In this document: positions 15,483 to 23,960 of the stretch, piece by piece
How the letters are laid out: each line of letters begins with the position of its first letter
How positions within the stretch are numbered: the first letter of the stretch is position 1
From: Gammaproteobacteria bacterium
Lineage (GTDB): Bacteria > Pseudomonadota > Gammaproteobacteria > JAJDOJ01
DNA length: 37,938 bases
NCBI GenBank assembly: GCA_022340215.1
Contig: JAJDOJ010000138.1
Span: 1 to 37,938, forward strand
Reading direction: 5' to 3'
Made by a program: the position numbers and the translations under genes
Notes under the pieces: generated by a model
Seen by the model: the letters and a program-made list of their open reading frames with translations, nothing else
What the model was told of the DNA's origin: nothing
The model's database searches: none

Positions 15483-16631
15483 GTGAGCTTTCACAGATTC
15501 ATTTCTTCTCTGTACATATCGATTCTGACCGCGGGAACCCTGGCCGGTGCGGCGGAGATCATCTCCGTCGACACCATACAACTGCAGGGAAAGGCGGTCC
15601 TGGGCGGCACCGTGATTCCTTACAAGGAGGTCACGTTATCGGCGCAGATTCCGGGCAGAGTCGAGTTCATCGCGGGCGAGGTTGGTGACCGGTTCAAGGC
15701 CGGGGACACCCTGGTTGCCATCGAGGATGACGACCTGCTGGCCAAGCGCAAGTCGGTCATGGCGCAACTGGCCAATGCCGATGCGGCGCTTCGCAATACC
15801 TATGTGCAGTACGGAAGGGAACTGTACGCACCGCAGAGTCGCAGCGTGGATTCGACGCCCGGCATGGGCGTCCCCAACATGTTCGACCAGATGTTCACCC
15901 GGAACATGGCGAATTTCATGGGCATCGGCAGCAACACGGGTATCCAGCGGCATGCCGACATCTATCGTTCCGCCACCGGCGTCAACCAGGCCCAGGCGGC
16001 GCTCCTGCAGGCGCAGAGTCAGCTCGAGGAAATCGATGCGGCGATTCGCGATGCCCGCAGCATCGCACCTTTCGATGGGGTGATCCTGCAGAAGCAGATC
16101 GAGGTGGGAGACACCGTGCAACCCGGGATACCCTTGGTAAATTTCGGGCACGTGAAGTACCTGCGGATTCAGGCCGAGGTGCCGGCCAGCCTGGCGCAGT
16201 ACTTGCGCATCGGTATGTTCGTGCCCGCCTACCTGGATACTGCGCGCAGTCGTGTCGACGCACGCGTCTCACAGATCTATCCCCTCGCGGATCCCTCACA
16301 GCATACGGTCACGGTGAAGTTCGATCTGCCCATGAGTGTGCCGGGTGGCCCGGGCATGTACGCCGAGGTCATGGTCCCCGACGGCTCCGCTCCGCAGGAA
16401 CCGACGGTCGTGATTCCCCGCTCGGCCTTGATCCAGGCAGGCAGCCTGCCGGGTGTGCTCGTGGTCAGGGACATGAATACATCCGAACTGCGTCTGGTTC
16501 GTTTGGGTTCGGGCGTGGGGCGCGATCATGTGACCATCCTGGGGGGTTTGCGCCCCGGAGAACGCGTGATCGACAATCCGCCGCCCGGTGTCTCCTCGGG
16601 GTGGATGCCAGGCGCACCTAACGCCTATTGA
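15483..16631 (+). CDS. RND efflux periplasmic adaptor (membrane fusion protein)
   Basis: The product is 382 residues from GTG 15483, which has GGTGGAG at good spacing and begins a signal peptide (FHRFISSLYISILTAGTLAGA). ATG 15441 is an in-frame alternative without a ribosome binding site. The order is HlyD-like: an N-terminal half-lipoyl segment (YKEVTLSAQIPGRVEFI...GDRFKAGDTLVAI), a helical hairpin that includes a long insert with many Asn/Met residues, a second lipoyl half (APFDGVILQKQIEVGDTVQPG), then a beta-barrel and a membrane-proximal domain. It links the inner-membrane RND pump encoded next to an outer-membrane channel that is not in this window. No metal-binding His-rich motif is seen. 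Confidence 0.9.
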   Translation: MSFHRFISSLYISILTAGTLAGAAEIISVDTIQLQGKAVLGGTVIPYKEVTLSAQIPGRVEFIAGEVGDRFKAGDTLVAIEDDDLLAKRKSVMAQLANADAALRNTYVQYGRELYAPQSRSVDSTPGMGVPNMFDQMFTRNMANFMGIGSNTGIQRHADIYRSATGVNQAQAALLQAQSQLEEIDAAIRDARSIAPFDGVILQKQIEVGDTVQPGIPLVNFGHVKYLRIQAEVPASLAQYLRIGMFVPAYLDTARSRVDARVSQIYPLADPSQHTVTVKFDLPMSVPGGPGMYAEVMVPDGSAPQEPTVVIPRSALIQAGSLPGVLVVRDMNTSELRLVRLGSGVGRDHVTILGGLRPGERVIDNPPPGVSSGWMPGAPNAY

Positions 16632-16660
16632 GATAGGGGTCCGGCCAGGGTGCTTCGATG

Positions 16661-16768
16661 ATGTCTGGGACAAATAACTACAACAAGGACCAGCCAGTCG
16701 CTGCGATTGCGGTGAATCGATCGGTCGTCGAGCAAAAAGGCCAACTGACGGATTATGGTGACTTCTGA
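16661..16768 (+). CDS. Possible 35-residue upstream ORF overlapping the RND start
   Basis: A short frame starting at ATG 16661 (or 16658) runs to TGA 16766-16768 and overlaps the RND permease start at 16755. It has AGGG about 10 nt upstream and hydrophilic content (SGTNNYNKDQPVAAIAV). The RND ATG has no good Shine-Dalgarno of its own, so translation of this frame could deliver ribosomes to it. There is no family evidence. Confidence 0.25.
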   Translation: MSGTNNYNKDQPVAAIAVNRSVVEQKGQLTDYGDF

Positions 16769-19700
16769 TCCCCCCGGGGAACACAAGGACAAATCGTCCC
16801 GGCGCCATGAGGGTCTCGGTGTCGCCGGGAGTATGGCGAAGTCGTTCATCCACTCCCCGCTGACTCCGTTGCTTCTGATCGCGTCCCTCGCCATCGGGGT
16901 GCTGGGACTGCTGATGACGCCCCGGCAGGAAGACCCGCAGATTTCCGTCCCCATGGTGGACATCTTCGTCCAGTATCCCGGTGCGTCCGCCAAGCAAGTG
17001 GCCAGCCTGGTCGCGGACCCACTGCAGCGGATCATGAGCGAAATCACCGGCGTCAAACACGTCTATTCCGCTTCGATGCGGGGTGGCGCCATGGTGACCG
17101 TGCAGTTCGAGGTCGGGGAGGATATGGAGGCCTCGCTTGTCAAGCTCTACGACAAGCTTGAATCCAATACGGACAAGATCCCGCCCGGGGTCTCTCCCCC
17201 GCTGGTCAAGCCCAAGAGTGTCGACGACGTCCCGATCGTCACCCTGACGCTGTGGTCGAATCAGGTCGACGACGCCACCCTGAATCTCGTCGCACTGGAT
17301 GTTCTGCAACGCCTGAACGAGGAGCCCAATACCAGTCAGGGATTCGTGGTGCGCGGGCGCTCGGAGCAGGTCCGCATCGAGGTCAAGCCGGACAAGCTGG
17401 AGGGCTTCGGCATCACCCTCGGCCAGATCGCCAACACCATCCAGACCGCGAATAGCGAGCGTGGCGTCGGTGACGTGGAATACGGCGGCACCACTCTGAA
17501 TCTGTATACCGGCGCCTTCCTGCACAACCAGACGGATATCGAGCAACTGGTCCTCAGCGTGAACAAGGGCCGACCGGTGTATGTCAGGGATGTGGCTGAT
17601 GTGATCTGGGGACCCAGCGAGACCCACTCGATGGTGCGTTACTACACCGGGTCGGCCTACCCGCTCGATCATATGGCCAACGGTGAGTCCGCGGTCACGA
17701 TCGCCGTCGCCAAGAAGAAGGGCTCGAACGGCGTCATCGTGGCGAACGATATCCTTCAGAAGGTCGAGTATCTGAAAGGGCGGATCATCCCGGACAACGT
17801 CGTGGTCAGCGTAACCCGAAACTACGGTCAGACCGCCAGCGACAAGGTCAACGAACTGATCTTCAAGCTGTTCATCGCCACCGCCGCCGTGGCCGTCCTG
17901 GTGTTGCTGTTCCTGGGGCTGCGCGCCGCCATGGTCGTGGTTATCGTGATCCCCGTGGTGATCCTGGTGACGGTGTTCAGCGCCTGGGTGCTGGGCTACA
18001 CCATCGACAGGGTGAGTCTCTTCGCGCTGATCTTCTCCATCGGTATCCTGGTGGACGACGCCATCGTGGTCGTGGAGAACATCTACCGCCGCTGGCTGAT
18101 CAAGGGGATTTCGGACACGCCCACCGCCGTGGATGCGGTGCGCGAGGTCGGAAACCCCACCATTCTGGCTACCTTCACCGTCATCGCCGCCCTGCTGCCG
18201 ATGGGCTTCGTCAGCGGTATGATGGGCCCCTACATGGAGCCGATCCCGGCTCTGGGTTCGGTCGCGATGCTGTTTTCCCTGTTTGCGGCTTTCATCTTCA
18301 CGCCCTGGCTCGCCATGCGGTTGAAACCCAGCATGGAGAAGCTGCACAAGGCCGAGGAGAAGGAGGTACGACAGAAAGAATGGCTGGGCGGCTTCTACCA
18401 CAGGACCATTGTGCCCCTGGTCGAGCGGCGGGCATTGGGGTTTGGTTTTCTGATCGCAATCGTCGTCGTGTTCTTTCTGTGCTGCGTCATGTTCTACACC
18501 GAGGCCGTGCGGGTGAAGATGCTGCCGCTGGACAACAAGCCCGAGTTCAATGTGGTCATCAACATGCCGGAGGGGACCGCCCTGCCGGTCACGGCGAACC
18601 TGGCCAACCGGGCGGCGACGGCGCTGCGGAGGCTGCCCGAGGTCACCGCCATTCAGACCTATGTCGGCACGGCCTCGCCCTACAACTTCAATGGCCTGGT
18701 TCGGCACTACTACCTGCGTGACAAGCCATGGATGGGGGACCTGCAGGTTCAGCTCCTCGACAAGCATGACCGCGAGCGCACCAGTCACGAGATCGCGGTC
18801 GAGGCACGGGAGATCCTGGCGCCCCTGGTGGCGGAGGCCGGCGGGCGTATACAGGTGGTCGAGATGCCGCCCGGACCTCCCGTCCTGCAGACACTGGTTG
18901 CCGAGGTCTATGGACCGACGCCGGAGATCCGTCGAGAGGTCGCCCTGGAGATGACGCGGCTCTTCGAGGAGGCGCCGAGCATTGCCGACGTCGACAACTA
19001 TCTGGAGGCAGACAACCAGCGATGGCATTTCGAGGTGAATCGCGAAAAGGCCCTGCGGCTGGGGGTTTCGGTCGAGGAGATCAATCGCACCCTGGAGATG
19101 GCGATGGGCGGGTTCTCGCTCGGGGACATCAAGACCCAGAGCCTGCTCGAGCCGACGCATATCGTATTGCAGCTACCCCTGGCGGTACGGGGGGATTTCT
19201 CTCGCCTGAGCCAGCTGCCTATCATGACGGGGTCGGGTCGCAGCGTACCGCTCGCCGAACTGGGGCAGTTCCGATCAGCCCTGCAAGACAAGCCGATCTA
19301 CATGAAGGACCTGAGGCACGTCGAGTATGTGACCGGGGAGGGCGTTGGCTACTACGCGGCGCCGATCTACGGGATCCTGCAGGTACAGGAACTGCTGAAG
19401 GGCTATACGACGCCGGACGGCGTCGTCATGAGCGGGCATTTCATCGGGCCACCGGCGCACAGCAGGGAATCGGGGTTCGAGTGGGCCGGCGAATGGACAG
19501 TGACGTACGAAACCTTCCGCGACATGGGTATTGCCTTCGGCGCGGCCCTGATCCTGATTTACATGCTGGTGGTGTGGGAATTCGGCAACTTCATTCAGCC
19601 CGCGATCGTGGTGGCACCGATCCCGCTGACGCTGATCGGGATCATTCCCGGTCATTGGCTGCTCAATGCGGAATTCACGGCCACCTCGATGATCGGCTTC

Positions 19701-20573
19701 ATCGCCCTGGCGGGCATCATTGTCAGAAACTCCATCCTGCTGGTCGATTTCACCCAGCACGAGGTCAGTGACGGCGTCGGTGTGGTCGAAGCGGTCATCA
19801 ACGCGTGCAAGGCACGTACCCGACCCATCATCATTACCGCGCTCGCCCTGGTGGCGGGCTCCAGCGTCATCCTGTTCGATCCCATCTTCCAGGGAATGGC
19901 GATCTCGCTGCTGTTCGGCGTGCTGGTCTCCACCCTCCTGACCCTGCTCGTGATCCCCCTGGGCTGTATCTCGGCGGAGAAATCGTTCGCGGTATGCGGG
20001 CCGGGCGAAGGCGGTGGCGACCAGGTAGCGGTGCCGGAGGCGCCCGAGGCCGCCGCCGTTGCCGGTGGGCGAACCCCGGCGACCGCCTCCTCAAGAAGTA
20101 TCTCTGGAACTCTTTTTTATTTTGTCTATCAGATTATTTACACTATCGGCCTTTACTTGTATCTGATAGTTAAAGGAATGGTTCAGGGATCGATCGGGCT
20201 AGTCCGGGCGGTGACGGGGCGTCTGGGACGCAAACAAGCGCCAGCCGTCGGGACGCACGCAACTGCGGGTTTGTCGACCGTCGCGAGGCCGGAGGCGAGC
20301 GCCGGGAAGGGCGCGGACACACCGACCGGATCTCCCCCGAGTCGTACTGACGGGGCAAAGCGGCCCGGGAGCGCTAGAATACAGACTAAGAAGGCTAGAT
20401 CCGTCCGAGCTGCGGGAGGAGATAAACGGGCTGCGGAGACGACCGTGCCTGCCCCTGCCGGAAAGGTGAGCGGGGAGGACTCGAGCGTCTCCCATGAGGT
20501 GCCTGTGGGGACGGCGAGCCCCAAGAAGGGTAGGCGGGGCATTCGCCTCAAGGGGGACCTCAATGAGCACTAG
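16755..20573 (+). CDS. RND efflux permease with C-terminal extension
   Basis: The product is 1272 residues; RND permeases are usually 1020-1060. The N-terminal helix (LTPLLLIASLAIGVLGLL) is followed by the family segment TPRQEDPQISVPMVDI and the porter-domain start QYPGASAKQVA. The proton-relay helix reads GILVDDAIVVVENI near residue 430. The second half repeats the fold (GFIALAGIIVRNSILLVDF). The core ends near LVIPLGCISAEKS at ~1070. About 200 further residues contain an extra hydrophobic helix (~1118-1142) and a basic, Ala/Pro/Lys-rich tail. The codons for the extra helix are unusually AT-rich (20090-20180). The substrate is unknown. Its end overlaps the next gene. Confidence 0.93.
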   Translation: MVTSDPPGEHKDKSSRRHEGLGVAGSMAKSFIHSPLTPLLLIASLAIGVLGLLMTPRQEDPQISVPMVDIFVQYPGASAKQVASLVADPLQRIMSEITGVKHVYSASMRGGAMVTVQFEVGEDMEASLVKLYDKLESNTDKIPPGVSPPLVKPKSVDDVPIVTLTLWSNQVDDATLNLVALDVLQRLNEEPNTSQGFVVRGRSEQVRIEVKPDKLEGFGITLGQIANTIQTANSERGVGDVEYGGTTLNLYTGAFLHNQTDIEQLVLSVNKGRPVYVRDVADVIWGPSETHSMVRYYTGSAYPLDHMANGESAVTIAVAKKKGSNGVIVANDILQKVEYLKGRIIPDNVVVSVTRNYGQTASDKVNELIFKLFIATAAVAVLVLLFLGLRAAMVVVIVIPVVILVTVFSAWVLGYTIDRVSLFALIFSIGILVDDAIVVVENIYRRWLIKGISDTPTAVDAVREVGNPTILATFTVIAALLPMGFVSGMMGPYMEPIPALGSVAMLFSLFAAFIFTPWLAMRLKPSMEKLHKAEEKEVRQKEWLGGFYHRTIVPLVERRALGFGFLIAIVVVFFLCCVMFYTEAVRVKMLPLDNKPEFNVVINMPEGTALPVTANLANRAATALRRLPEVTAIQTYVGTASPYNFNGLVRHYYLRDKPWMGDLQVQLLDKHDRERTSHEIAVEAREILAPLVAEAGGRIQVVEMPPGPPVLQTLVAEVYGPTPEIRREVALEMTRLFEEAPSIADVDNYLEADNQRWHFEVNREKALRLGVSVEEINRTLEMAMGGFSLGDIKTQSLLEPTHIVLQLPLAVRGDFSRLSQLPIMTGSGRSVPLAELGQFRSALQDKPIYMKDLRHVEYVTGEGVGYYAAPIYGILQVQELLKGYTTPDGVVMSGHFIGPPAHSRESGFEWAGEWTVTYETFRDMGIAFGAALILIYMLVVWEFGNFIQPAIVVAPIPLTLIGIIPGHWLLNAEFTATSMIGFIALAGIIVRNSILLVDFTQHEVSDGVGVVEAVINACKARTRPIIITALALVAGSSVILFDPIFQGMAISLLFGVLVSTLLTLLVIPLGCISAEKSFAVCGPGEGGGDQVAVPEAPEAAAVAGGRTPATASSRSISGTLFYFVYQIIYTIGLYLYLIVKGMVQGSIGLVRAVTGRLGRKQAPAVGTHATAGLSTVARPEASAGKGADTPTGSPPSRTDGAKRPGSARIQTKKARSVRAAGGDKRAAETTVPAPAGKVSGEDSSVSHEVPVGTASPKKGRRGIRLKGDLNEH

Positions 20574-21648
20574 GGCCGAGGTGGCTTGTGCCGTGATCGT
20601 CGGTGAGGGGCGGCGTGCGGTGAATGGTGTGTTTCGCTTGTATCACGACGGGCGTCGTCTGCTGGCAGGTATCATGAACGATCGGTTTCGATTCAAAGGC
20701 GAGAGTGCTGGTGCGAGGGTTGCCGTCCTGATTGCCTCGGCGCTGGGCGGTGCCATCCTTGTGACCCTCGCCTGTAACCGGAATCCGGAAAATCTTGCGG
20801 ATTCGGCCGAGGCCGCGACCCCACCGGTTCCCGTGTATCCCATGGCGAAAGCAATTCCGGCCGCAGTGCCCCAGATCACCTCCCGCCAGCGAGCCCCGCT
20901 GGAAGGTCCCGTGCCCGACTCCGTCGCCCGGCAGATGGGTTATCCGCCGCTGAACTATGCCCCCGACGGAAAACCCGACACCCCCCCCGGACAGACCTCT
21001 CAGACCACGGGAGCTGTGAGCGAAGAACCGGCCCCCGGACGTGCCCAACGGTATCCTGACTACAGCGGGCAGGCCGCCGCCCGGGCCCGGACAGAGAACC
21101 GTGCCCAGCCCCAGACAGAGAACCGTGCCCAGCCCCGGCGTGGGTCGCCATACCCAAGGGCAGCATACCCAAGGGCAGAGTCGCGGCGCGACGACGCAAG
21201 CAGTTGGGCGCCTGTTGGTGGGTCGGCGGGTTATCAGGCGCCGGGCGGCCGGGGCGAGGAAACCTGGCCAAGACCCGTCGAGCCGGCGAGAGGCTATCAG
21301 GGACCTCCACCGCAAGGCGTCCAGGCCGGATCGTCGAGGCGACTGGAACAGACGGAGGCCTGGTCCCGCCGTCCGGCGGTCGCGGGCGACGGCTACTCCG
21401 GATATCGGTCCGGAGCTGCGGCCGGCAGTGAGGCCCCCGGGGGCGATAGCCCCTACCAGGGCCGACAGGCAGGAAGTCCCGGTTACGAGACCGGCGGCAG
21501 GTGGAGCACGGGGGGAATTGGCCAGGATGACGGCTCTCATTGGCCGGGAACCTGGCGGACACCGGAGGGTGCCCCGGGTGCCGCGATGCGTGAGGGCGCG
21601 CAGTCCGCAGACCAGTATCCACCGCTCCCCTACTACGGCAATCGGTGA
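20563..21648 (+). CDS. Membrane-anchored Pro/Gly/Arg/Tyr-rich low-complexity protein
   Basis: The product is 361 residues from ATG 20563, which has GGGGGA upstream and overlaps the RND stop by 11 bp. ATG 20674 is an alternative start. A single hydrophobic segment (ARVAVLIASALGGAILVTLAC) ends in a Cys; the LAC is only a weak lipobox. The rest is disordered, rich in Pro, Gly, Arg, Ser and Tyr, with internal repeats (TENRAQP twice, YPRA twice). The likely location is the periplasm or outside, tethered at the inner membrane. I recognise no family. It is coupled to the RND permease and followed after 3 bp by a gene of similar design. Confidence 0.7.
   Translation: MSTRAEVACAVIVGEGRRAVNGVFRLYHDGRRLLAGIMNDRFRFKGESAGARVAVLIASALGGAILVTLACNRNPENLADSAEAATPPVPVYPMAKAIPAAVPQITSRQRAPLEGPVPDSVARQMGYPPLNYAPDGKPDTPPGQTSQTTGAVSEEPAPGRAQRYPDYSGQAAARARTENRAQPQTENRAQPRRGSPYPRAAYPRAESRRDDASSWAPVGGSAGYQAPGGRGEETWPRPVEPARGYQGPPPQGVQAGSSRRLEQTEAWSRRPAVAGDGYSGYRSGAAAGSEAPGGDSPYQGRQAGSPGYETGGRWSTGGIGQDDGSHWPGTWRTPEGAPGAAMREGAQSADQYPPLPYYGNR
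21091..21178 (+). repeat. Short in-frame tandem repeats inside the low-complexity gene
   Basis: Two 24-bp units lie at 21091-21114 and 21115-21138 (differing at one base), and two 15-bp units at 21149-21163 and 21164-21178. Both unit lengths are multiples of three, so copy-number change would keep the frame. Confidence 0.9.
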
Positions 21649-21651
21649 TCG

Positions 21652-22464
21652 ATGATGTGGAAGGGGCTGGTGGAACGGGAAGGGAATATTGGGTCGAGAG
21701 TGATGAGAGCGAGTTTCATATTCGGTGCGGCACTGGCCGGCGCACTCATAGCTGCTGTCATCGGTGGGCGTCATGATCACGATGACCGTGAGCCGCCTCC
21801 GGCCCGATCCCTGTCACGCAGCGACCATGGGGTCCCGTATCAGCCGGTGGCGGGTACCTATCCCCATTCGGCGACAATCAGGTCGTCAAGCGCCGGCCTG
21901 TACCCGCAATCTGGCCAGTCGGGGGCGGGAACCTATCCAGACACCGCGTACCCCGCCATGCAGGGACGCGTCGCGACCTATCCGCAGCCAAACCCGCCTG
22001 CGGGCGCACCGCGATCCGATCTCAATGATCCATACGACGCTGAATTAGTCGGTACTGGTGGCGTAACGCATTCTCAGGCATGGGGAAACGATGATTGGTC
22101 GCAACGGCAAGGCGATCAACCACCGATTCCGGGATACGGCGCCTATTCGCCGGATCGTGGCTACAACCCGTGGGTGGGTGCCTCGAGCGGCGGGCGGACA
22201 GGCTATACTTCAACTCCCGAATCCCTTGGCTACCCCGCGGAACAGTACGATCCATATGAGGGCCGCAGCCAGGGCAGGGCAGCGCCCGGCGCCGGTTATC
22301 CGAGTGCATTACCTCCCGGGAGTTATCCCGGATACGGGACAGGAGGCTTTGTCCCGCATACGGGAACCGGGTTCTATTCACCCGCATATGGTGGCACTGG
22401 CAATCCGATGCCGCCGATCTTCCCGCTCTACGGTGCCGGTAGCGGCATGCTTCCCGTCTGGTGA
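21652..22464 (+). CDS. Second membrane-anchored Tyr/Pro/Gly-rich low-complexity protein
   Basis: The product is 270 residues. The start is the ATG at 21652 or the adjacent ATG at 21655; Met18 (21703) would place the hydrophobic helix (ASFIFGAALAGALIAAVIGG) at the very N-terminus as a signal anchor. A His/Asp cluster (GRHDHDDRE) follows, then about 220 residues rich in Tyr, Pro, Gly and Ser, with recurring YP, GY and TYP units and a hydrophobic end (PPIFPLYGAGSGMLPVW). Composition suggests an extracytoplasmic matrix-like or adhesive protein. The gene sits 3 bp after the similar gene upstream, and both follow the RND pump, so a joint envelope role is likely (inference). Confidence 0.7.
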   Translation: MMWKGLVEREGNIGSRVMRASFIFGAALAGALIAAVIGGRHDHDDREPPPARSLSRSDHGVPYQPVAGTYPHSATIRSSSAGLYPQSGQSGAGTYPDTAYPAMQGRVATYPQPNPPAGAPRSDLNDPYDAELVGTGGVTHSQAWGNDDWSQRQGDQPPIPGYGAYSPDRGYNPWVGASSGGRTGYTSTPESLGYPAEQYDPYEGRSQGRAAPGAGYPSALPPGSYPGYGTGGFVPHTGTGFYSPAYGGTGNPMPPIFPLYGAGSGMLPVW

Positions 22465-22672
22465 CCCCTGCCCTCGCGGCACGCACGCCCGATGGCCAGT
22501 CGATCGTAGTCGGCCGGAACGAGGCGTTGGCGGACTCACGCTGCGTAGCCATGACCGGTCGGTTGCGGATCGCGCGTCACGCTTGTTTTGTCCACGTCGA
22601 GTCCGACGTATCGAGGCCTCCCATCCAGACGGTCGCCGATTCTGCTAGCGCCGTAGAAGGCGGTCCCCGACG

Positions 22673-23338
22673 ATGATTACCACCATCGCCAGTCTCAAGG
22701 GTGGAACCGGCAAGAGCACGGTCAATTTCAATCTGGCGGTGTGGCTGGCGATCAAGGGCCACAAGGTCAGGCTGTTCGATCTCGATCCCCAACTGACGCT
22801 GACCGATGTCGTCGAGATTCGCCGCGAGGAAGGCTACACCCCGGATATCGAGCTCGACCACTCCCTACAGGATCTTTCCCCGGGTTCTCTCGAAGGGGTA
22901 GAGGCGCTGGTTGACGTCGGGACCTCCGACATGGAGTCGATGCGTCAGGCCCTGGCGATTGCGGACCGCATCGTGGTTCCCGTACCACCGAGTCAGGCGG
23001 ATGTCTGGTCGACCCAGCGGTTTCTGAAGATGATCCGGGAGATCAGGGGGAGTGGGGGCGCCCAGCCCGAGGTCCTCGGATTCATTAACAGAGCCGACAC
23101 CCATGTTTTCGTGCGAGAAACCGAGGAAACCGTCGAGGCGCTGGAAATGCTGCCGGGTATTACCCCCCTGAAGGCCAAGCTGCACCAGCGAACGGCATAT
23201 CGGCGTTCCTTCAGCGAGGGTCTGTCGGTCTTCGAAATGCAGCCGATGAGCAAGGCGGCGAGGGAGATTTACAGCCTCGCCGAGGAGCTTTATGGTAGCG
23301 GCTCATCGAAAACCAAGGGAAAGGGAGGTAAAGGGTGA
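22673..23338 (+). CDS. Orphan ParA/MinD-like ATPase
   Basis: The product is 221 residues. The deviant Walker A motif KGGTGKST is at residues 9-16, and LFDLDPQ follows at ~35-41 (switch I region). Later segments IVVPVPPSQADVWST and LGFINRADTH match the ParA fold. The Walker B-like stretch reads ALVDVGTSD. No ParB partner or parS-like repeats are nearby, so it probably positions a cellular structure rather than segregating DNA. Its stop overlaps the start of a tiny membrane-protein gene (GTGA). The C-terminus is Lys/Gly-rich (SSKTKGKGGKG). Confidence 0.85.
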   Translation: MITTIASLKGGTGKSTVNFNLAVWLAIKGHKVRLFDLDPQLTLTDVVEIRREEGYTPDIELDHSLQDLSPGSLEGVEALVDVGTSDMESMRQALAIADRIVVPVPPSQADVWSTQRFLKMIREIRGSGGAQPEVLGFINRADTHVFVRETEETVEALEMLPGITPLKAKLHQRTAYRRSFSEGLSVFEMQPMSKAAREIYSLAEELYGSGSSKTKGKGGKG

Positions 23339-23523
23339 TCCGCTGGATACTTAAGCACCTCGTGCTGGTGCTCGTATTGAGTGCCGTGGCCATCGGGCTG
23401 TTCAATCTCGATAATCTGCAGGGCTGGTTGCCTGGAACCCTCGACCACGCTACCGAAGGCGGGGAGGCAACCGGCGGACATACGTCCCAGCGGTCCGGTC
23501 ACTGGCTGCATCCGGTCGCATAA
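23335..23523 (+). CDS. 62-residue membrane protein coupled to the ParA-like gene
   Basis: It starts at GTG 23335, overlapping the ParA-like stop by four bases, which is the main support for its reality. One hydrophobic helix covers ~5-24 (ILKHLVLVLVLSAVAIGLF). The rest is polar with several His residues (LDHATEGGEATGGHTS). It may act as the membrane receptor or anchor for the ATPase (inference from coupling). Confidence 0.55.
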   Translation: MIRWILKHLVLVLVLSAVAIGLFNLDNLQGWLPGTLDHATEGGEATGGHTSQRSGHWLHPVA

Positions 23524-23960
23524 TCCTGCGCCTGGTGGGCGGAGCCAGAACTTCGGTTGCGGTTGAGATCCTTCCCAGTTCCCAGGTGTCCGCATGGACT
23601 GGGTCCGCCGTCATGGGCCCGCGTGCGGCGGATTTGGCGCGTCTGGGCGCCGGGTTTCATCGCCGTGGGGTGACCGGATACCCGTTGCTGGCCGGAACGT
23701 GTATCATTCGCTCGCGTGCCATGACAATGGGTGGGTGCGGTCGTGAGTGACAGGCAGAGGCGGTTCAGGACACCAGTGTCGGGGCAATACATTTCCCTGT
23801 GGTCAAGTCCGTTGTCTTCCAGTAGTCCCCTTGCCTGCCACAGTCGGAACGCGAGACCGACTTGGCGCTCGTGGCCCGAGCAAAGAATACGTTCAGGTGA
23901 AAACGCTGCACGCTGAACAGCCCATACGAATTCAATATCAACGAAGAGAGGCATCGCGCA
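23524..23960. other. Intergenic region without a convincing gene
   Basis: Open frames exist on both strands, the longest being a 181-codon minus-strand frame that also runs into the DUF302 gene. Their composition and the lack of motifs make them unlikely genes. I see no RNA gene or repeat here. Confidence 0.5.

Noticed and set aside
16296-19160. A 954-codon open frame on the minus strand opposite the RND genes
   Set aside because: It is antisense to clear RND adaptor and permease sequences, is His/Asp/Gln-rich as expected for a GC-driven shadow, and has no recognisable domain.
21091-21178. Possible CRISPR-like repeats
   Set aside because: Only two copies of each unit, directly adjacent with no spacers, and in frame within a low-complexity gene.
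20560-21780. A 406-codon minus-strand frame opposite the low-complexity genes
   Set aside because: The plus-strand frame has a start with ribosome binding site, coupling to the RND gene and a membrane anchor. The minus frame has only compositional bias.
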